Shown one piece after another: positions 1 through 11,773 of a stretch of 64,000 nucleotides of DNA. A model generated the notes under the pieces. It did no database searches and was not told the origin of the DNA. It saw only the letters and a list, made by a program, of their open reading frames with translations. Each line of letters starts with the position of its first letter. The first letter of the stretch is position 1. The translations under genes and the position numbers were made by a program. Origin of the DNA: Holtermannia corniformis (lineage: Eukaryota > Basidiomycota > Tremellomycetes > Holtermanniales); NCBI GenBank assembly GCA_001599935.1, contig BCIJ01000011.1, positions 488,252-552,251 of the forward strand, given 5' to 3'.

Positions 1-1617
1 GCTGCCGATGCGCGTGCGAGCAAGTCTTGTTCTCGGCTTTCAGCCAACAGCTCTGCGGCTTCTTCCAAGCTGACGCAGAGGTCATGCGCCAACTGTGCTT
101 CTTGGTCTGTCGGGATGGCCGCTAGCAAGCGTTCGGGCGAGACCGAGGGCAAGCTCGGCATATCCTCTTCAGCCATGCTATCTGTCGTATCGCCTCCGTC
201 TTCGTCGTCGCCATGATCGTCCGACGAGTCGGTGTCCATCGCTTCGGAATCGACAAGGAGCTGCTGCTGCTCACCCGCCGTCGTGCTGCCGCCTGTACGG
301 GACCTGCGCTCGCCTCGGGAGCGACTCCGGGAACGATCGGGTTCCGGTCGAGGCTGGACGAGGACATAGTTGCCATCCCAGTCTTCCATCAGGATCAGAG
401 GCTGACCTGACGCATCGAGCGTCGGTGGGACGGCGGGATCCATGATGGGGAACCCAAAGGCATCGACGGAATCCGACGAGTCGTCGCTGTCCGTGTCGGT
501 ACAGTCCGACTCGTCCATATCGGACGCAGACGACTGGGACTCGAGCTGGGCAATCTCCGAGTCGCTCAAGGTGGTGATGTAGATGTGCTGCCGAGTCAGG
601 GTGCGTACGGCCGCAGTTGATCACTGGACACACCTCTTCTTCTTCCTCGTCTTCCTCTTCATCTTCCCACCAGTCGCCGGCGACTACGGCCATTTCGAGC
701 TCACTCTCGTCAACGTCGCCTTGGCCATAGTCGAGATCCTCTACATCTTGACCCTGGAGTCCCATTGGCAGCGCCTGTTCCGAATGTCTTGTCGGCGCAC
801 GCGGCGTCGCTTGGCTGCGACAGCCATGTCAGTTGACCAACCGCGCATACCCAGGGCAACATACCCGTCCTCCATCTCGACATCCCCGTCCATGCCCGTT
901 CCGCCATCGACTTTATCAGCTCTGGCTCTCGAGCGCTCCACAGCGTCCTTCTTCCCCTTGCGCTTCTTCTCTCTCGCCTTGGCACCCGTCACATTGCCCG
1001 TCTCCCTGCCCTTGCCCTTGTCCTTGCCCTTGACGACTTCTGGGCTCCGATGCGTCGGTTTCGGCGCCGGCACCCGGTCCTCATAGTCTGTCAGGGCAGA
1101 CGAGAGGCTCGCAGATGACGAGGTGGAATACGTGCGTGATTTGTGGGGGAGTGGGATGGGAGACGGGGACGGGGTTGGGTTGAGCTTGAGTCTGATTTTT
1201 GGCAGGGTCGAAGGGCCGGCTTTGGGCGAGTGCGCTGAGTGAGTTAGCTCGCCATCACGAGTCAGTGTCGAGATATCGAAGACAAGTTGAGCACCAAGGG
1301 TATGCGCGCCGGCGGAAAGGAATGCAATCGGCACAGACCGTGAGCTTTGACCCGCGGCAAAGGCCCTTGACGGCTACAAAGGAGCCAGCTCGGAAGCTCG
1401 TCTACTCATCTGGACGCCTTGACCGTGTCGTATGCTGATCTGCTCGAGAGCCGACAACGGATTTCCATGGCACACGACCGGTCCGGTTGGTACCGCGGGT
1501 CGGTGCGAAAGCGAGTGCAACGCAGTCCACAAGCAGAACAGTACCAGAGCACGACTCACCTCTCAGCCCGTTCTTGAGCGTGGCCGCTTTAGGCGTGCCA
1601 CTGGCAACGGGGACCAT
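1..1617 (-). CDS. Hypothetical acidic, low-complexity protein (3' end beyond window)
   Basis: I do not recognise this gene. It reads as five exons: 1560-1617, 1284-1373, 865-1234, 634-814 and 1-587, the last still open at the window edge. All borders have GT/AG signals and agreeing phase; introns are 186, 49, 50 and 46 nt. The ATG at 1615-1617 is the only plausible start, because the longer open frames nearby begin with GTG. The first ~50 residues hold four cysteines (LCRGSKLTVCADC, later PWC), perhaps a small metal-binding knot. Then come a Lys/Arg-rich stretch, a run of Asp/Glu around residue 230, and Ser/Asp-rich and Arg-Ser segments further on. This charge pattern suggests a nuclear or chromatin-associated protein, but that is inference. 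The first intron is long for this genome and may hide another exon. Confidence 0.6.
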
Positions 1618-2746
1618 TGGTCGTGTCCGACTGACGGATCCTGTGCCGTCGAACCGATTTCTCCGCCGGGTCGAGCTCTAGACGGCTTGCGTCCGTTTCG
1701 AAAGTGTTTATAGCGTGCTGAGCGAGTGGAGCGGGTCGGTCTCGTAGGTTCTGTTGCGCATTGGCACGGCTGGCGTGATGGAAACAGAGTGAGCTGCATC
1801 AGGATTCCCATTGAAAACGTCAAATCCGTTCAGCGCGCGATCCGTGGGAAACTGCGAGAAATTCCAAGACGCCACGTGGCACAACAATCTGCACCAGAGC
1901 GTAGACGGTGAGCGTAGAGACCGGCAGGCGGGGCACGCTCTTGACTGCACAGGTGATGCAGCAGCATGCACAGTAACGGGTGTACGGGCAAACCCACACT
2001 AGAGATGTACTGTCCAGACGTCGACGGTGCGTGCAGCTTGACACTAGCGGCCATGTCCGAGTGCGCAAAGCACACCATCAATGGACAACGGTGGACTGGC
2101 ACGGTGCATTGGGCCTTGTGTGCTTGCATGCTGCCATCCTGTGACGACAGCAGATCATCGCCGTGAGCGATCAAATCACATGCGAACCGCGAGCAAACCT
2201 AGAGTGAACCGCTTGGCGTGGCACCCTTTCACCCGCCTCCATTCTCCTCGGACGAAACGCACGTACTCGCTTTGTTGTCTGTGCACTAGTATACCATGCT
2301 CGAGTCCACGATGCATCACGTTGACAGCGACTCGAGTCTTGCGAGTCGATCGAGCGAGTAACCAACTGCAGTGCGCCCGCACGGACCTCCACTGTTGATC
2401 AACGTCCGAAAGCACGACGCGGTCGGATCACTGGACAATCTTGGACACGCACTGGCATCCTGTCACTGCTCGCTGTGCTGTTCCTCTGCTCGGACGATCC
2501 TGAGCGTGCCCATCACTGGCGCAACCTAACCGAACCAGATCGTGCACCCCTTTTGCCACTGTCCCCCTGAGCCAAAGGCTTGGCGTCACCCAAGCGCGCC
2601 CACGACGCGTTTCATCAACCTGACAATCAACCATCACCACCGCAAAGTAGCACAGGGTAGCAGCCCCCGGCGGTCCCCTTCGTTCGACTCTATAGTACTC
2701 ATCACTACCAACGGCCAACCCGCAGGCAAAAGGCCCTCACGCACAC
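1618..2746. other. Divergent intergenic region
   Basis: This lies between the 5' end of the acidic hypothetical gene (-) and the chitin deacetylase start (+). It should hold both promoters. Open frames here are short, use non-ATG starts and match nothing I know. I see no RNA gene or repeat. Confidence 0.5.
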
Positions 2747-5517
2747 ATGCTCGCCCTCCTCCCATTGCTCGCGCTCGCCGCTAGCCACGCCCACGCCCAA
2801 TCCCAAGCCGGCTCACAGCAGTCCTCGGGCTCGGCAGCTCAGGCCGTCAGTGTCTCGACGGCCGCACCGGCCGCTAGCAGTGGCTCGACCACGAGCTATA
2901 GCGGTCTGCCCGAGACGGCGAGCTTGGGCCCGCAAGGCTATCAGATCCCGTAAGTGTTCTCCTGCCTTGTGAGAGTCGAGTGCGAAAGGACGCAGAACGG
3001 TGGACGAGGCGTGCAGCGATTGGCGATCAAAGACGGCGTCAAAGGATACCACGATGGACCGCTCAGTCTCACAAGACGTCTGTGCAGATCGCTCGCGACA
3101 TGATCGGATACCTGGACACTTTGTCTCGGAGCGTGCTGCAGAGCTGCCATCGGCCTGCTCGGCAGCGCGTGTAGAGTCGAACGCTAGGTATCTCGGGTTG
3201 TCAACCGCGGTCTGGTCAAGAAAGGCTTGGCACGGTGCACAGCCTCGTATCCGACGTTGAGCATGCTCTCATACTCTGGCGACCTCGTCCGAGTGTAGCA
3301 CGCAAGTAGCAGCAGGTGCCTGGCAGCCAGCTTGCCTGACACAGCTCAACGTTTTTGCCCTAGCTGAACAGTCATCCTGCTCGAGCGAGAGGCTTCACAC
3401 AGCTGGTCTCTCGTTGCTGGTGCCATGAGACGCGAGACCATCAGCACAAGTATCGGCTCTTGATGAGGAGACGGTTCAGGACGGGGAGAGGCGCACTGCG
3501 CGATCGTCAAACGCGAGCTTCTCTTCTCTCACCTTCCGCATGGGCAGGAACAGCCCGTGACTGAAAGAGAGAACTAGCTAGTCGTTCTTGATGCTCACGC
3601 TGGCTCGACGCCAATACAATCTACCAGCCATGCTTAGATGTGGCTTACTGCGTGAATGACCGATCGTCTAGTCTTCTAGCCCATCTAGGCTCGGATCAGC
3701 AGACAAGCACAGCACATGCATCACTACGCCGACGAGGCGATCTCTGCACCGAGTGGCTCGTAGATTGCGATTGCAGTTGCCCACGGCATCCATTGATCAA
3801 TGTCTGCACCCGCATACGTTAGGTGGATGGGGTCTGTTCGACTGCCGACTGCCTTGCACTCGCCAGCTGGCCGAGATCAATTCACCTAGTTGTCGAAACC
3901 CCGTAGAGTGCCTATGCTGCACTCCGCTTGGCGGGATCATGTGCTAGCATAATTGCAGTGGCGCTGACACTAACTCCTTACAGGCCCCTCGCCTCGCTCA
4001 CCTCGGGTGGCCCATCGGCCTCGACCGTTGGCCTCGACACAACCTACGCTGTTGGCGCGACCCCAACGCTTGTGTCTGGTGCCGGCGCTATTCCCCTCCC
4101 CACGCTCCCGGCTGTCGCCGACTACCCCGCGCTCGACGTCTCACCGCCGCTCGACTCGGCCGAGGTCAAGGGATGGCTTGCAGAGGTCAGTACGCGCAGA
4201 CAATGTCAGCTCGAGACATGTCAGCTGTCAATACGTAGATTTCATGCTGACAAGTGTAGATTGACCTATCGGGTGTCCCGACCTTTAACGCGACCACTGG
4301 TGCTGTAAGTCTGCTTGGCCCCATCCAACAAGCCCACTGACACTCGTAGTGTGACACTGACCCGGCTGCTGTGGCCGACACTTCGCGCTGCTGGTGGACT
4401 TGCGGCGGCTGCACGCGCGAGACCGACATTACGACATGTCCAGACAAGTACACTTGGGGTGTCTCGTTTGACGACGGCCCATCGCCCTACACGCCGCTCC
4501 TGCTCGACTACTTGAACGAGAAAGATATCAAGACGACCTTTTTCGTTGTCGGCTCGCGTGTCATCTCGCGTCCCGAGATGCTCCAGAGCGAATACATGGC
4601 CGGTCACCAGATCTCGGTCCACACCTGGAGCCACTCGCCGTTGACGACCTTGACCAACGAGCAGATTGTTGCCGAGCTCGGATGGACGAAAAAGGTAATC
4701 AAGGATGTGATTGGTGTCACCCCCAACACGTTCCGCCCGCCTTGTGAGTGGGCCGTACCGCCGTCCGACTGTCGCTGATGTGGTACAGACGGTGACATTG
4801 ACGACCGCGTGCGCTACATTGCAGCGCAGATGGGCTTGACCCCGATCATCTGGACTTCGGTCCAGAACAATGGCGTGTTTACCGAGTTTGACACTGTGCG
4901 TACGGTCGTGTGGATGGCGACGTCGCTGACAGCTACAGACCGACTGGAACATCCCCGGCGGTACCGCCACCGGCCAGTCGTCGCTCGCAAAGTTTAACAA
5001 CATTCTCTCGCTCGCGTCCAACATGACGACTGGCTTCATCCTGCTCTCGCACGACCTCTACCAGGAGACTGTCGACCTCGCGGTCGGGTACATGCTGCCG
5101 GAGGGTATGTATTAGTATGATGCCGTTCGCATGATTGACGTTTGCAGCTCTTGCCGCCGACTCGCCATATACTCTCAAGAGCATCATCGAGTGCCAGAAC
5201 AAGCCTCGTGAGTGTGTAGTCGTATCGCTGAACTAGGGCTGACGCGGCCAGTGTCCGAGGCGTACGTCGAGACGTCGCAGAACATAACGACGACCCAGGT
5301 TACCTCGCCCTCGGGCACTGGCAATGCGTTCCAGCCGATCGTATCTGGCTCTGCCGGCTCGCTCGCCAGTACTAGCGGCAGTGCGTCTGCTGGTGCCTCT
5401 GGCAGTGCCGCTAGCTCGGCACCTTCGGGTGCGGCGGCGGCGCAAGCAGAGATCGGCTCGTTCGGTGGTGCCGTGGTGGTCGCGCTGGCCGTGGCCGCTG
5501 GTGCTCTGCTGATCTGA
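2747..5517 (+). CDS. GPI-anchored chitin deacetylase (CE4 polysaccharide deacetylase)
   Basis: The enzyme removes acetyl groups from cell-wall chitin to give chitosan. Eight exons (2747-2949, 3984-4185, 4260-4304, 4350-4743, 4789-4895, 4939-5104, 5148-5207, 5252-5517) give 480 residues. A signal peptide spans about residues 1-18. The NodB motifs are intact: SFDDGPSP (metal Asp191/192), HTWSH (His241, His245), RPPY (279-282), DWN (319-321) and LLSHD (His355). A Ser/Ala/Gly-rich spacer and a hydrophobic C-terminus ending in GALLI point to a GPI anchor and plasma-membrane or wall location. The Ser/Thr-rich N-terminal ~60 residues are probably O-glycosylated. Intron 1 (2950-3983) is 1,034 nt with a perfect donor (GTAAGT) and CTGACACTAACTCCTTACAG at its end; the other introns are 43-74 nt. 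Which chitin deacetylase paralogue this is cannot be told here. Confidence 0.93.
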
Positions 5518-6010
5518 GTCGACAACGATGACGGAGCCCTTGGCTTATGATGGAGACGGTGCTTTGTCATGCCCTCGCTTGGTTATGCGCAACACGATGG
5601 ACTATACCTCAGCCTAGCAGACATGCAAGCATTCTTTGATCATGTGGGAATGTCTCGGTCGTGTCAATGGACTACGTGTAGGCCAGCCGGCACATGCACA
5701 TTTGGTCAGCCAAGTTGATAGCAGAGTTGCCGCCTAGCGTACATTGACATGGACAGGCGCCACAGGAGGGTCGATTGTGGCGAGTCGAACCAGGGGGTTA
5801 AGTAATTCACGTGTCGCCGCCAAACGCCGAAGAAACTTGGCTGGCGCTGCATGCTCTCCACTTGGCAGCAAGACTCTGACCTTCTTCCTCAACAAGGTCA
5901 GCACCCGCGACGCCGTCGTCACCCCGCGCAACACCCGCTGACAGTCCTCTCGCCCACAGGCACATACGTTTTCCTGCTTTTCAGCTTAAATCGGTTAACG
6001 TCGCCCCAAA
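5518..6010. promoter_or_regulatory. Chitin deacetylase 3' flank and P2 promoter
   Basis: No gene is seen. The G-run CAGGGGGTTA (5791-5800), about 260 nt upstream of the P2 start, resembles the telobox-like elements found in promoters of fungal translation genes. Similar runs occur near NAC-beta and RPL15 in this window. The regulatory role is inferred. Confidence 0.4.
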
Positions 6011-6059
6011 GTGAGTTATGGATGGTTTCCTAGCCGCCTCGTGACTGACGGCGCAAAAG
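6011..6059 (+). other. Likely 5' UTR intron of P2
   Basis: A GTGAGT donor at 6011, GACTGACGG near the end and AAAAG immediately before the ATG form a typical 49-nt intron for this genome. The start codon would be the first codon of the next exon. Leader introns are common in ribosomal protein genes. Confidence 0.6.
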
Positions 6060-6605
6060 ATGAAGCTCATCGCTGCTTACCTCCTCCTCGTTGCCGGTGG
6101 CAACACTTCGCCCTCGGCTGCGGACATCAAGTCGCTCCTCGAGGTTGTCGGCATCGAGGCTGAAGAGGACCGTCTCTCCAAGCTCTTGAGCGAGCTTGAG
6201 GGCAAGGACATCAACGAGGTTAGTCTAGTCGGGTGGTTTGCAGGTATACAAGCTGTGGCTCTGAGATTCCCTGGGTTGGCTCGCGTACCGCAGCTGGCGA
6301 TTGTGCAGGACGAGCCATAAACTGTCTAGCCTTCACCCTTTGTAATGTCATTAGAACGCGACTGACAACCCTATAGCTCATCGCCGAGGGCTCGTCCAAG
6401 CTCGCTTCCGTCCCCTCGGGTGGTGCCTCGGGTGCTGCTCCCGCCGCCGCTGCCGGTGGTGCCGCTGCCGCCGCCGACGAGCCCAAGGCCGAGGAGAAGG
6501 CTGAGGAGAAGGAGGAGTCTGACGACGACATGGTGAGTGTCACGCAACCAACGGACCGAGAACCGGCACTGATCCGTACTGCAGGGCTTTGGCCTCTTTG
6601 ACTAA
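6060..6605 (+). CDS. RPP2: 60S acidic ribosomal protein P2
   Basis: This is a component of the lateral stalk of the large ribosomal subunit, which recruits and activates elongation-factor GTPases. Three exons (6060-6218, 6377-6532, 6585-6605) encode 111 residues, the usual size for P2. The N-terminus [15 protein letters not shown] and the helical dimerisation domain are followed by an Ala/Gly hinge, an acidic Glu/Lys stretch, and the conserved stalk end DDDMGFGLFD, which binds translation factors. The N-terminus separates P2 from P1. The final exon is only 21 nt and encodes GFGLFD plus stop. The first intron (158 nt) is longer than most here. A leader intron probably ends directly before the ATG. 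Confidence 0.97.
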
Positions 6606-9429
6606 ACGCCTTGCATGCCGTGCGAAGCGTCTAGGGTCTGTCACGTCGAGGTGTTGGCGAGTTCATAGGATACTGTGGATGAACTAGTGCTTGGCGATAC
6701 TGGCGCGAGCTGCCACTGATGTTTTGGGCACGAGGGGTGTTACGGATTGGCTGTGGTACATCGGCGAGCAGAGCGTTGTGGCAGACTTGGCGACGCTGCG
6801 AGCTACAAGTCCCGTCTTTCTCTCCACGTCCTGGGGTGGATACTACGCAGACTTGAACACTGCACTCAAAGTGCAGCGGTGATCATCATGCAAGAGCCGG
6901 GTTACCCGTCCCGACCGACCACGTGCTTGTGATGGCCGAGCAATCTGCCGAGCTGTCAGCACCTCGTCACAGTGCGCCAGTGTTGATGGTGAACGTTGCT
7001 TGACGACGGCGCACGACGGCGCGGTCCAAGCGCTTGGCACGGCGCGCACTGGCAACAACAGGGGCTCTGACATGCCAGCGTGCGCACTGACCGCCGGCTT
7101 ATTGACCCTGCGACAGTCGAGGTCGGCTCTCGGCTCTCACCAGTCATCTCGACTGTCGCCAGCACGGCCACGAGCATGCAAACAGGGTCACTCGCCGTCG
7201 TGCGGCCCGGCCAAGTCAGGCCCGAGCTGTCAGCAGCTGTTTGCGGCGTTGCTCCCTGACGACACTGAGGGGTGATGGCACCGTCTGAACGGGATCGCTC
7301 GCCCGCCGGCTTATAACCCACGGCACTGATGGCGAATCCGTGTTCGTTCGCGAAGATCCCTCGACGACGGTTTGGGCGTTTGACCCGATCGGCCACCCAA
7401 GAGAACGTGTGGATCCGCACACTGACCCGAGTCAGTGCACGAAGCTCTTGCTGGAGACGAGAGCGACCCGAACAAAGCGGCGTTGCCCACTTTGGGCTCG
7501 AGGCCGACAAAAAGCTTACGCGCGCGAATCCTTCCTTTGGGTGAGTGTGTGTGTGTGTGCGAGATGGGCCCAACAGCGCAGGCTGTCGACTCGAGCTAAG
7601 GCAGGGTAGCGGCCTATTGTACGTCTCTGTGGGCGCGCCGTGTGTCTGCCGGACAGCAGCCACGTCGCCAGGGAGGTGCGGCCAGTGGTAGTGCTCGAGC
7701 TTGTGGGTGCGTTCCTAGGCCGCCCTGCCTTTGCCTCGCCTTCGGCCAGTGCTTCCGCCCGCTCGCCGCCATCTCATTCCTGCGCTCGCTCGCCTCGAGG
7801 CTGCAACGACCCCCCCGGCCCCGGCTGCTTATTGTAACCCATGACACTGACGGCGCATTGTACGCGTGTTGTAGCAACCGGAACCCGTCTAGTGCTATAA
7901 AGCAAAGGACCGGCCCCTGCCCGCCCGTCCCCCACAACGAGCATCCTTTTGGGCCGCCGCGATCCCATCAGCATCAGCCAGAGCGCGACCGCAAACGAGC
8001 GTGAGTGCGCCGTTGCCGCTCGTGACAATCCACTGATCAGACGTCTTGCCCATCTCTCGACACGGATCCTCGCCACCATTGCCGCCGCCGGTACCTCGCC
8101 CTCCTACCCTACCTCGCGCGTCTTGACACTCCAATCGACCAGTACGACCTTTACGACTAGACTTCGACGACGGCAACGAGTGACGAGTAGATTGGTGAGT
8201 GGGTGGCGACGAGTCACGTTTGGTGTACAGCTGGGATCGCGATGCCGTGGCAGGCTGCTGCAACATGGACAACGATCGAGGCGAGGACAGACCTCTGATC
8301 GTGCCAACGGACGCGCAGCTTGCTGCCTGCGTGATTGCTCGTCACGCAGGCGCCTCAGGCTGGCGCCCAGTCCGAGTGTGCAAGGTGTGGCTCAGAATCG
8401 ACGACCTGTTCGGGCTCGGCCTGCTTCACGCAGCTGATCAATTGAGGGCCGGACGCACCCTTACAAACCAAACGAAGGATGACGATCGTCCAAGCTGTCG
8501 GAGATAGACGTGTTCGTCACCATGACGGGGACTGACCTGCGCACTCGGTGCGCGGGAACACGCCTTGCCAGCGGACACGACTGGACAATGGGCTAGCCTC
8601 ACTAGAGAGGCGACTCGTCTGATGGCTTCGGTCACAGCTTCTCTCGGTGCTTGACGATTGCGTATGAGCTTGCTGGCGGGGCACATGCTCGCAACATGGT
8701 GTGCCACCCTGGCAAGCTCTCTCGCATGCGGGCAGGCGAGCGATCACTGTTGCATCGCACAGTGGACTACGACCATGCCTGGGCTCGCTCTGTAGCGGGC
8801 TTGGTATAGCTCCTGTCCGGCCAGACTGCCGATATGCCTGAAAGCATTTATGCTCGCGGTTGACTTTGCCGGGCTGGCATAGTTTGTATCTCAAGGCGTA
8901 TAATCGAGCTACCCTGCCGCGTCGTGTATGAACTCTCGATCTCACCGCGAGCTACCGAGTTGACCAGCAGACGCTTTGGCTCGTGCGCGTGGTTGCGATG
9001 GTTTACCCTCGCCAACGGGGGCACGTCGGTCATTCCCGGGCGGTGCCAGTATGCGCCTACATCCGAGAAGGCCAAGAGCGCGAGGTCGTCCTTTGACGCC
9101 ATGCTTGCGCCTCGGGCTCGCGCACGAGGGCCGTGCACCGCGTTCCACCTGGTGGCAAGGTCTCCTTTGAATGACCTCAGCGCTTGCGGCGCGACGAGGT
9201 CCTTTGGCTCGCCTCTGGCGTTGCTCCTTGCTGGCCAAGGCAGTGCCAGTCTCACGGCTGCGTGCCGGCCACGTCGACTTTTGCGTTTCACCTCCTTCGA
9301 CCGGCTACTCGCCCGAGATCAGCGCCGGCGTATAAAGCGCTCATCAGTGTGCTGACTGGGGACCCCTTGCACAGTCGCCACCGCATCCCTGAAAGCCGAT
9401 TGACCCTGCAAACGATCGACCACGCCCCC
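6606..9429. other. Large gene-free leader region upstream of the C2H2 factor
   Basis: About 2.8 kb without a convincing gene. The longest frames are on the minus strand, have non-ATG starts and low-complexity sequence. A (GT)n run lies at about 7541-7558. The string GCCGGCTTAT followed by an ACCC-type element recurs near 7093, 7306 and, diverged, 7825. A CTATAAAGC TATA-like site lies near 7897. It looks like an extended regulatory region or a long, spliced leader. Confidence 0.45.
9331..9337 (+). promoter_or_regulatory. TATA box of the C2H2 factor
   Basis: TATAAAG lies about 100 nt before a 5' UTR intron and 160 nt before the ATG, in otherwise GC-rich sequence. Confidence 0.5.
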
Positions 9430-9484
9430 GTACGTTGCCTCGCGACGCCTCCGATCCTCGCGCGCACTGACCTCAATCTCCTAG
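9430..9484 (+). other. 5' UTR intron of the C2H2 factor
   Basis: GTACGT donor at 9430, CACTGACC branch region and CTCCTAG acceptor ending six bases before the ATG at 9491. Length is 55 nt, normal for this genome. Confidence 0.65.
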
Positions 9485-9490
9485 ACGACC

Positions 9491-11234
9491 ATGACGTCCC
9501 CGGCGCCCATCCCGGTACCCATCGTGACCAAGTTCAACTTTGCTTCGCACTCGAACCACAGCTTTACCCAACCCCGCGTGTCCGACTCGCGCTTCCAGCC
9601 TGCGTTTGACGACATCCCGTCCTCGCCGCAAGAAGAGGAGCCGACAAGCCCACGCTCGCACTGGTCGGGCTCGCCTGGCCGTTCAGAGTCGGGTGGCGAC
9701 CAAGCGGTGCCAGTGGTGCAGTCGATCCTGCCGTCTTCCGCGCCGGCCACTGCGACCGGCTTTGCATCCCAGCTCTCCCTCCCCACGCAGCCTGTTGCCA
9801 TCAACTATGGGCATCACCAGCACGCGACGAGCCAGGTTCGCGGCGGTGCCGCCAACTCGCCCGACCTGTCCGGCCCTTCCTCGAGCCCGCGCACGCTCCC
9901 GGCCTCATGGCGCTCGTCCTACCTTGCCAACCCCAAAGGCGGGCCAGACGGCTTTCGCCCGCACCCTTCGGGCTTGAGCTTCATGTCGCCTCCTTCGAAA
10001 GGATGGGCGGAAATGAGACCGCCAATGTCGTCGCCCCTTTCGACAAAGCCGCCTCACTCGGCCGCGTCGTTTGCGCCCTCGTCGCTCGACTCGGTAGGCT
10101 CGGCGCTGCCACTGACGAGTAGCGCGTCGTCGACCGGGTTCAGTGCGAGCTACGATGCCTCGACGCCCAACGCTCGCCGTGTCGACGGCTTGCAGCTCAG
10201 CACGCCGAACCAGACGCATGCTCAGATTGCCAGCGGCCAACAGATGTACACGCCTGGCCAACACGGCTACCAGCAGCCGCAACAGGGCTACGGCCTCCAC
10301 TCGCAGTCGTACCTGCGCGAGATGCCTCCGACCCCTCCAGGCGCCTTTTCGCAGTACCCGCACCCTCAAGCCAGCGGCTACGCAGCGCCGTACCCGCAGC
10401 CAAACCATGCCAACTGGAACCACAGTGGCGACGAGCTCTTTGCTGTGGATGAAATGGGCGAGTTTTCCGACGAGCGCCACAAGGACGACAGGAAGCCGGC
10501 AGTGCGCAACACGCGTCGTCACATCTGGTGAGTACCGCGGCAGTTGACAGCCGAGTCGCTGACACACACAGCCCGGTATGCGACAAGCGCTTCAACCGAC
10601 CATCGTCGCTCAACACGCACATGTCGGTCCACACCGGAGCCAAGCGTAAGTGCGCTGGTCAAGCTGGCACAAGCTGACACCTCGACAGCCTACCAGTGCC
10701 CTCGACCCGACTGCGCGCGCCGCTTCTCTGTCAGCTCCAATCTACGCCGTCACATGAGGGTACGTTCAATGCCAGCCCGTCGGACCCCGCTGACCGGCGC
10801 AGACGCACGACGCTCGCGCGGCCAAGGAACACGCGACGAGCGAACGCCAGCAAGTGGCTTCTGGCGACCCATCGAGCTCGGACGAAGGCCACTCGCTGCC
10901 GCACTATGTGCCGCCGCACATGCACAACGTCTACCCGCCCTCGCAATACGCACACGGCACGCAATACAGCTTTAGCGCGTCGTACCCACCTCCGGCCGAC
11001 TACCACCCGCAGCTGTACACTCCGTCACCTGCGTTCGCCGGCCTCAACTTGTCGAGCAACGAGTCCAAGAGTACGGCCGCGAGCTCGTACGAGCTTACCG
11101 CTCGCTCTCCGCTCAGTCAAACAAAGGCCATGCCACTCCAATACACTCCCAAGCAACAGCACACGCGGCCAATCAACGACAAGACTGGCCCTCAGAACGC
11201 GAGCTTCTACTCGCCCATCGCGTTCTCCCGGTAA
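9491..11234 (+). CDS. C2H2 zinc-finger transcription factor
   Basis: A sequence-specific DNA-binding protein. Four exons (9491-10527, 10572-10645, 10689-10759, 10803-11234) give 537 residues. Two adjacent C2H2 fingers occupy about residues 346-396. Finger 1 has C346-x2-C349-x12-H362-x3-H366, with the RPSSLNTH helix. Finger 2 has C374-x4-C379-x12-H392-x3-H396, with SVSSNLRRH. The spacing and the HTGAKPY linker fit the fungal family in which the helix reads RPSSL then SNLRRH. The fingers are split by three introns. Flanks are long, Ser/Pro/Gln/Tyr-rich and disordered, as in activation domains. An acidic segment (GDELFAVDEMGEFSDE) lies just before the fingers. Target genes cannot be inferred. 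The 2.8 kb leader with several TATA-like sites suggests complex control. Confidence 0.93.
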
Positions 11235-11677
11235 TGCCCCTTGACGACCCCTGGATCTCTCGACCACCCTGTACCGTCTCGTCCCCACCGTCTGTTCTCT
11301 ACCCCTGGAGGGCTCGCTGTCGTGTTATCTGGGCCACCGTGTTTTATGGATCTGCGACGATTGTAAACCTTGGGCTCGAGGGCAGTGTTTCTGTGTAAGC
11401 TTGCGGCGCGTCTTGTCGATTGTTCGTAGGTGTCCATGATGTATCTTTGCTCGCTGTGCCCAAACATGAGCTCGTATGGTTTGATCGCCCCCCAATCCTG
11501 CTTAGTCCATCATGGCTAACGGCTATCACTGGTCACTGGTACGTCATCGAGAAAAAAGTTGAAGAGCTCGGGATGCATCGCGCGCAGACTCAGTGTCGCG
11601 CGGACTGACGAGTGACCAGGGCACCCTTACGATCGACCGAAGCAATAGAGGTGAGCAAAACACACCAGCAAAACAAA
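11235..11677. other. 3' flank of the C2H2 factor
   Basis: No coding signal is seen. The region runs from the zinc-finger gene stop to the 3' end of the tRNA-Arg gene on the other strand. Confidence 0.5.
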
Positions 11678-11773
11678 AATCCATGGCGGGAGTTGAACCC
11701 GCGACCAATAGCTCTCGAAAGTTCGCGGAGGAATTTAGAAGGCAATCGTGCTAAACCACTACACCACACGGAC
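11678..11773 (-). tRNA. tRNA-Arg (anticodon TCT) with 22-nt intron
   Basis: The transcript folds as a cloverleaf. The acceptor GTCCGTG pairs with CATGGAT (two G-U pairs). The A box is TGGTGTAGTGG. The anticodon loop CTTCTAA carries TCT. The T arm is GCGGG-TTCAACT-CCCGC. A 22-nt intron (11714-11735) sits one base 3' of the anticodon, the standard eukaryotic position. Removing it leaves 74 nt before CCA addition. The anticodon stem ATTGC/GCTAT has one T-T mismatch. A run of T follows the 3' end, as expected for Pol III termination. Confidence 0.88.

Noticed and set aside
4266..5039. A 257-codon minus-strand frame opposite the chitin deacetylase
   Set aside because: It is an antisense shadow of exons with strong NodB motifs on the plus strand.
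5745..5830. Possible minus-strand tRNA suggested by a GGTTCGACTC B-box-like string
   Set aside because: No A box, acceptor pairing or cloverleaf could be drawn around it.
7541..7558. (GT)n run as a CRISPR or satellite repeat
   Set aside because: It is a simple dinucleotide run of under 20 nt with no spacers.
6956..7663. A 235-codon open frame on the minus strand
   Set aside because: It begins with a non-ATG codon, has low-complexity Arg/Ser/Pro content typical of GC-rich antisense frames, and no recognisable domain.
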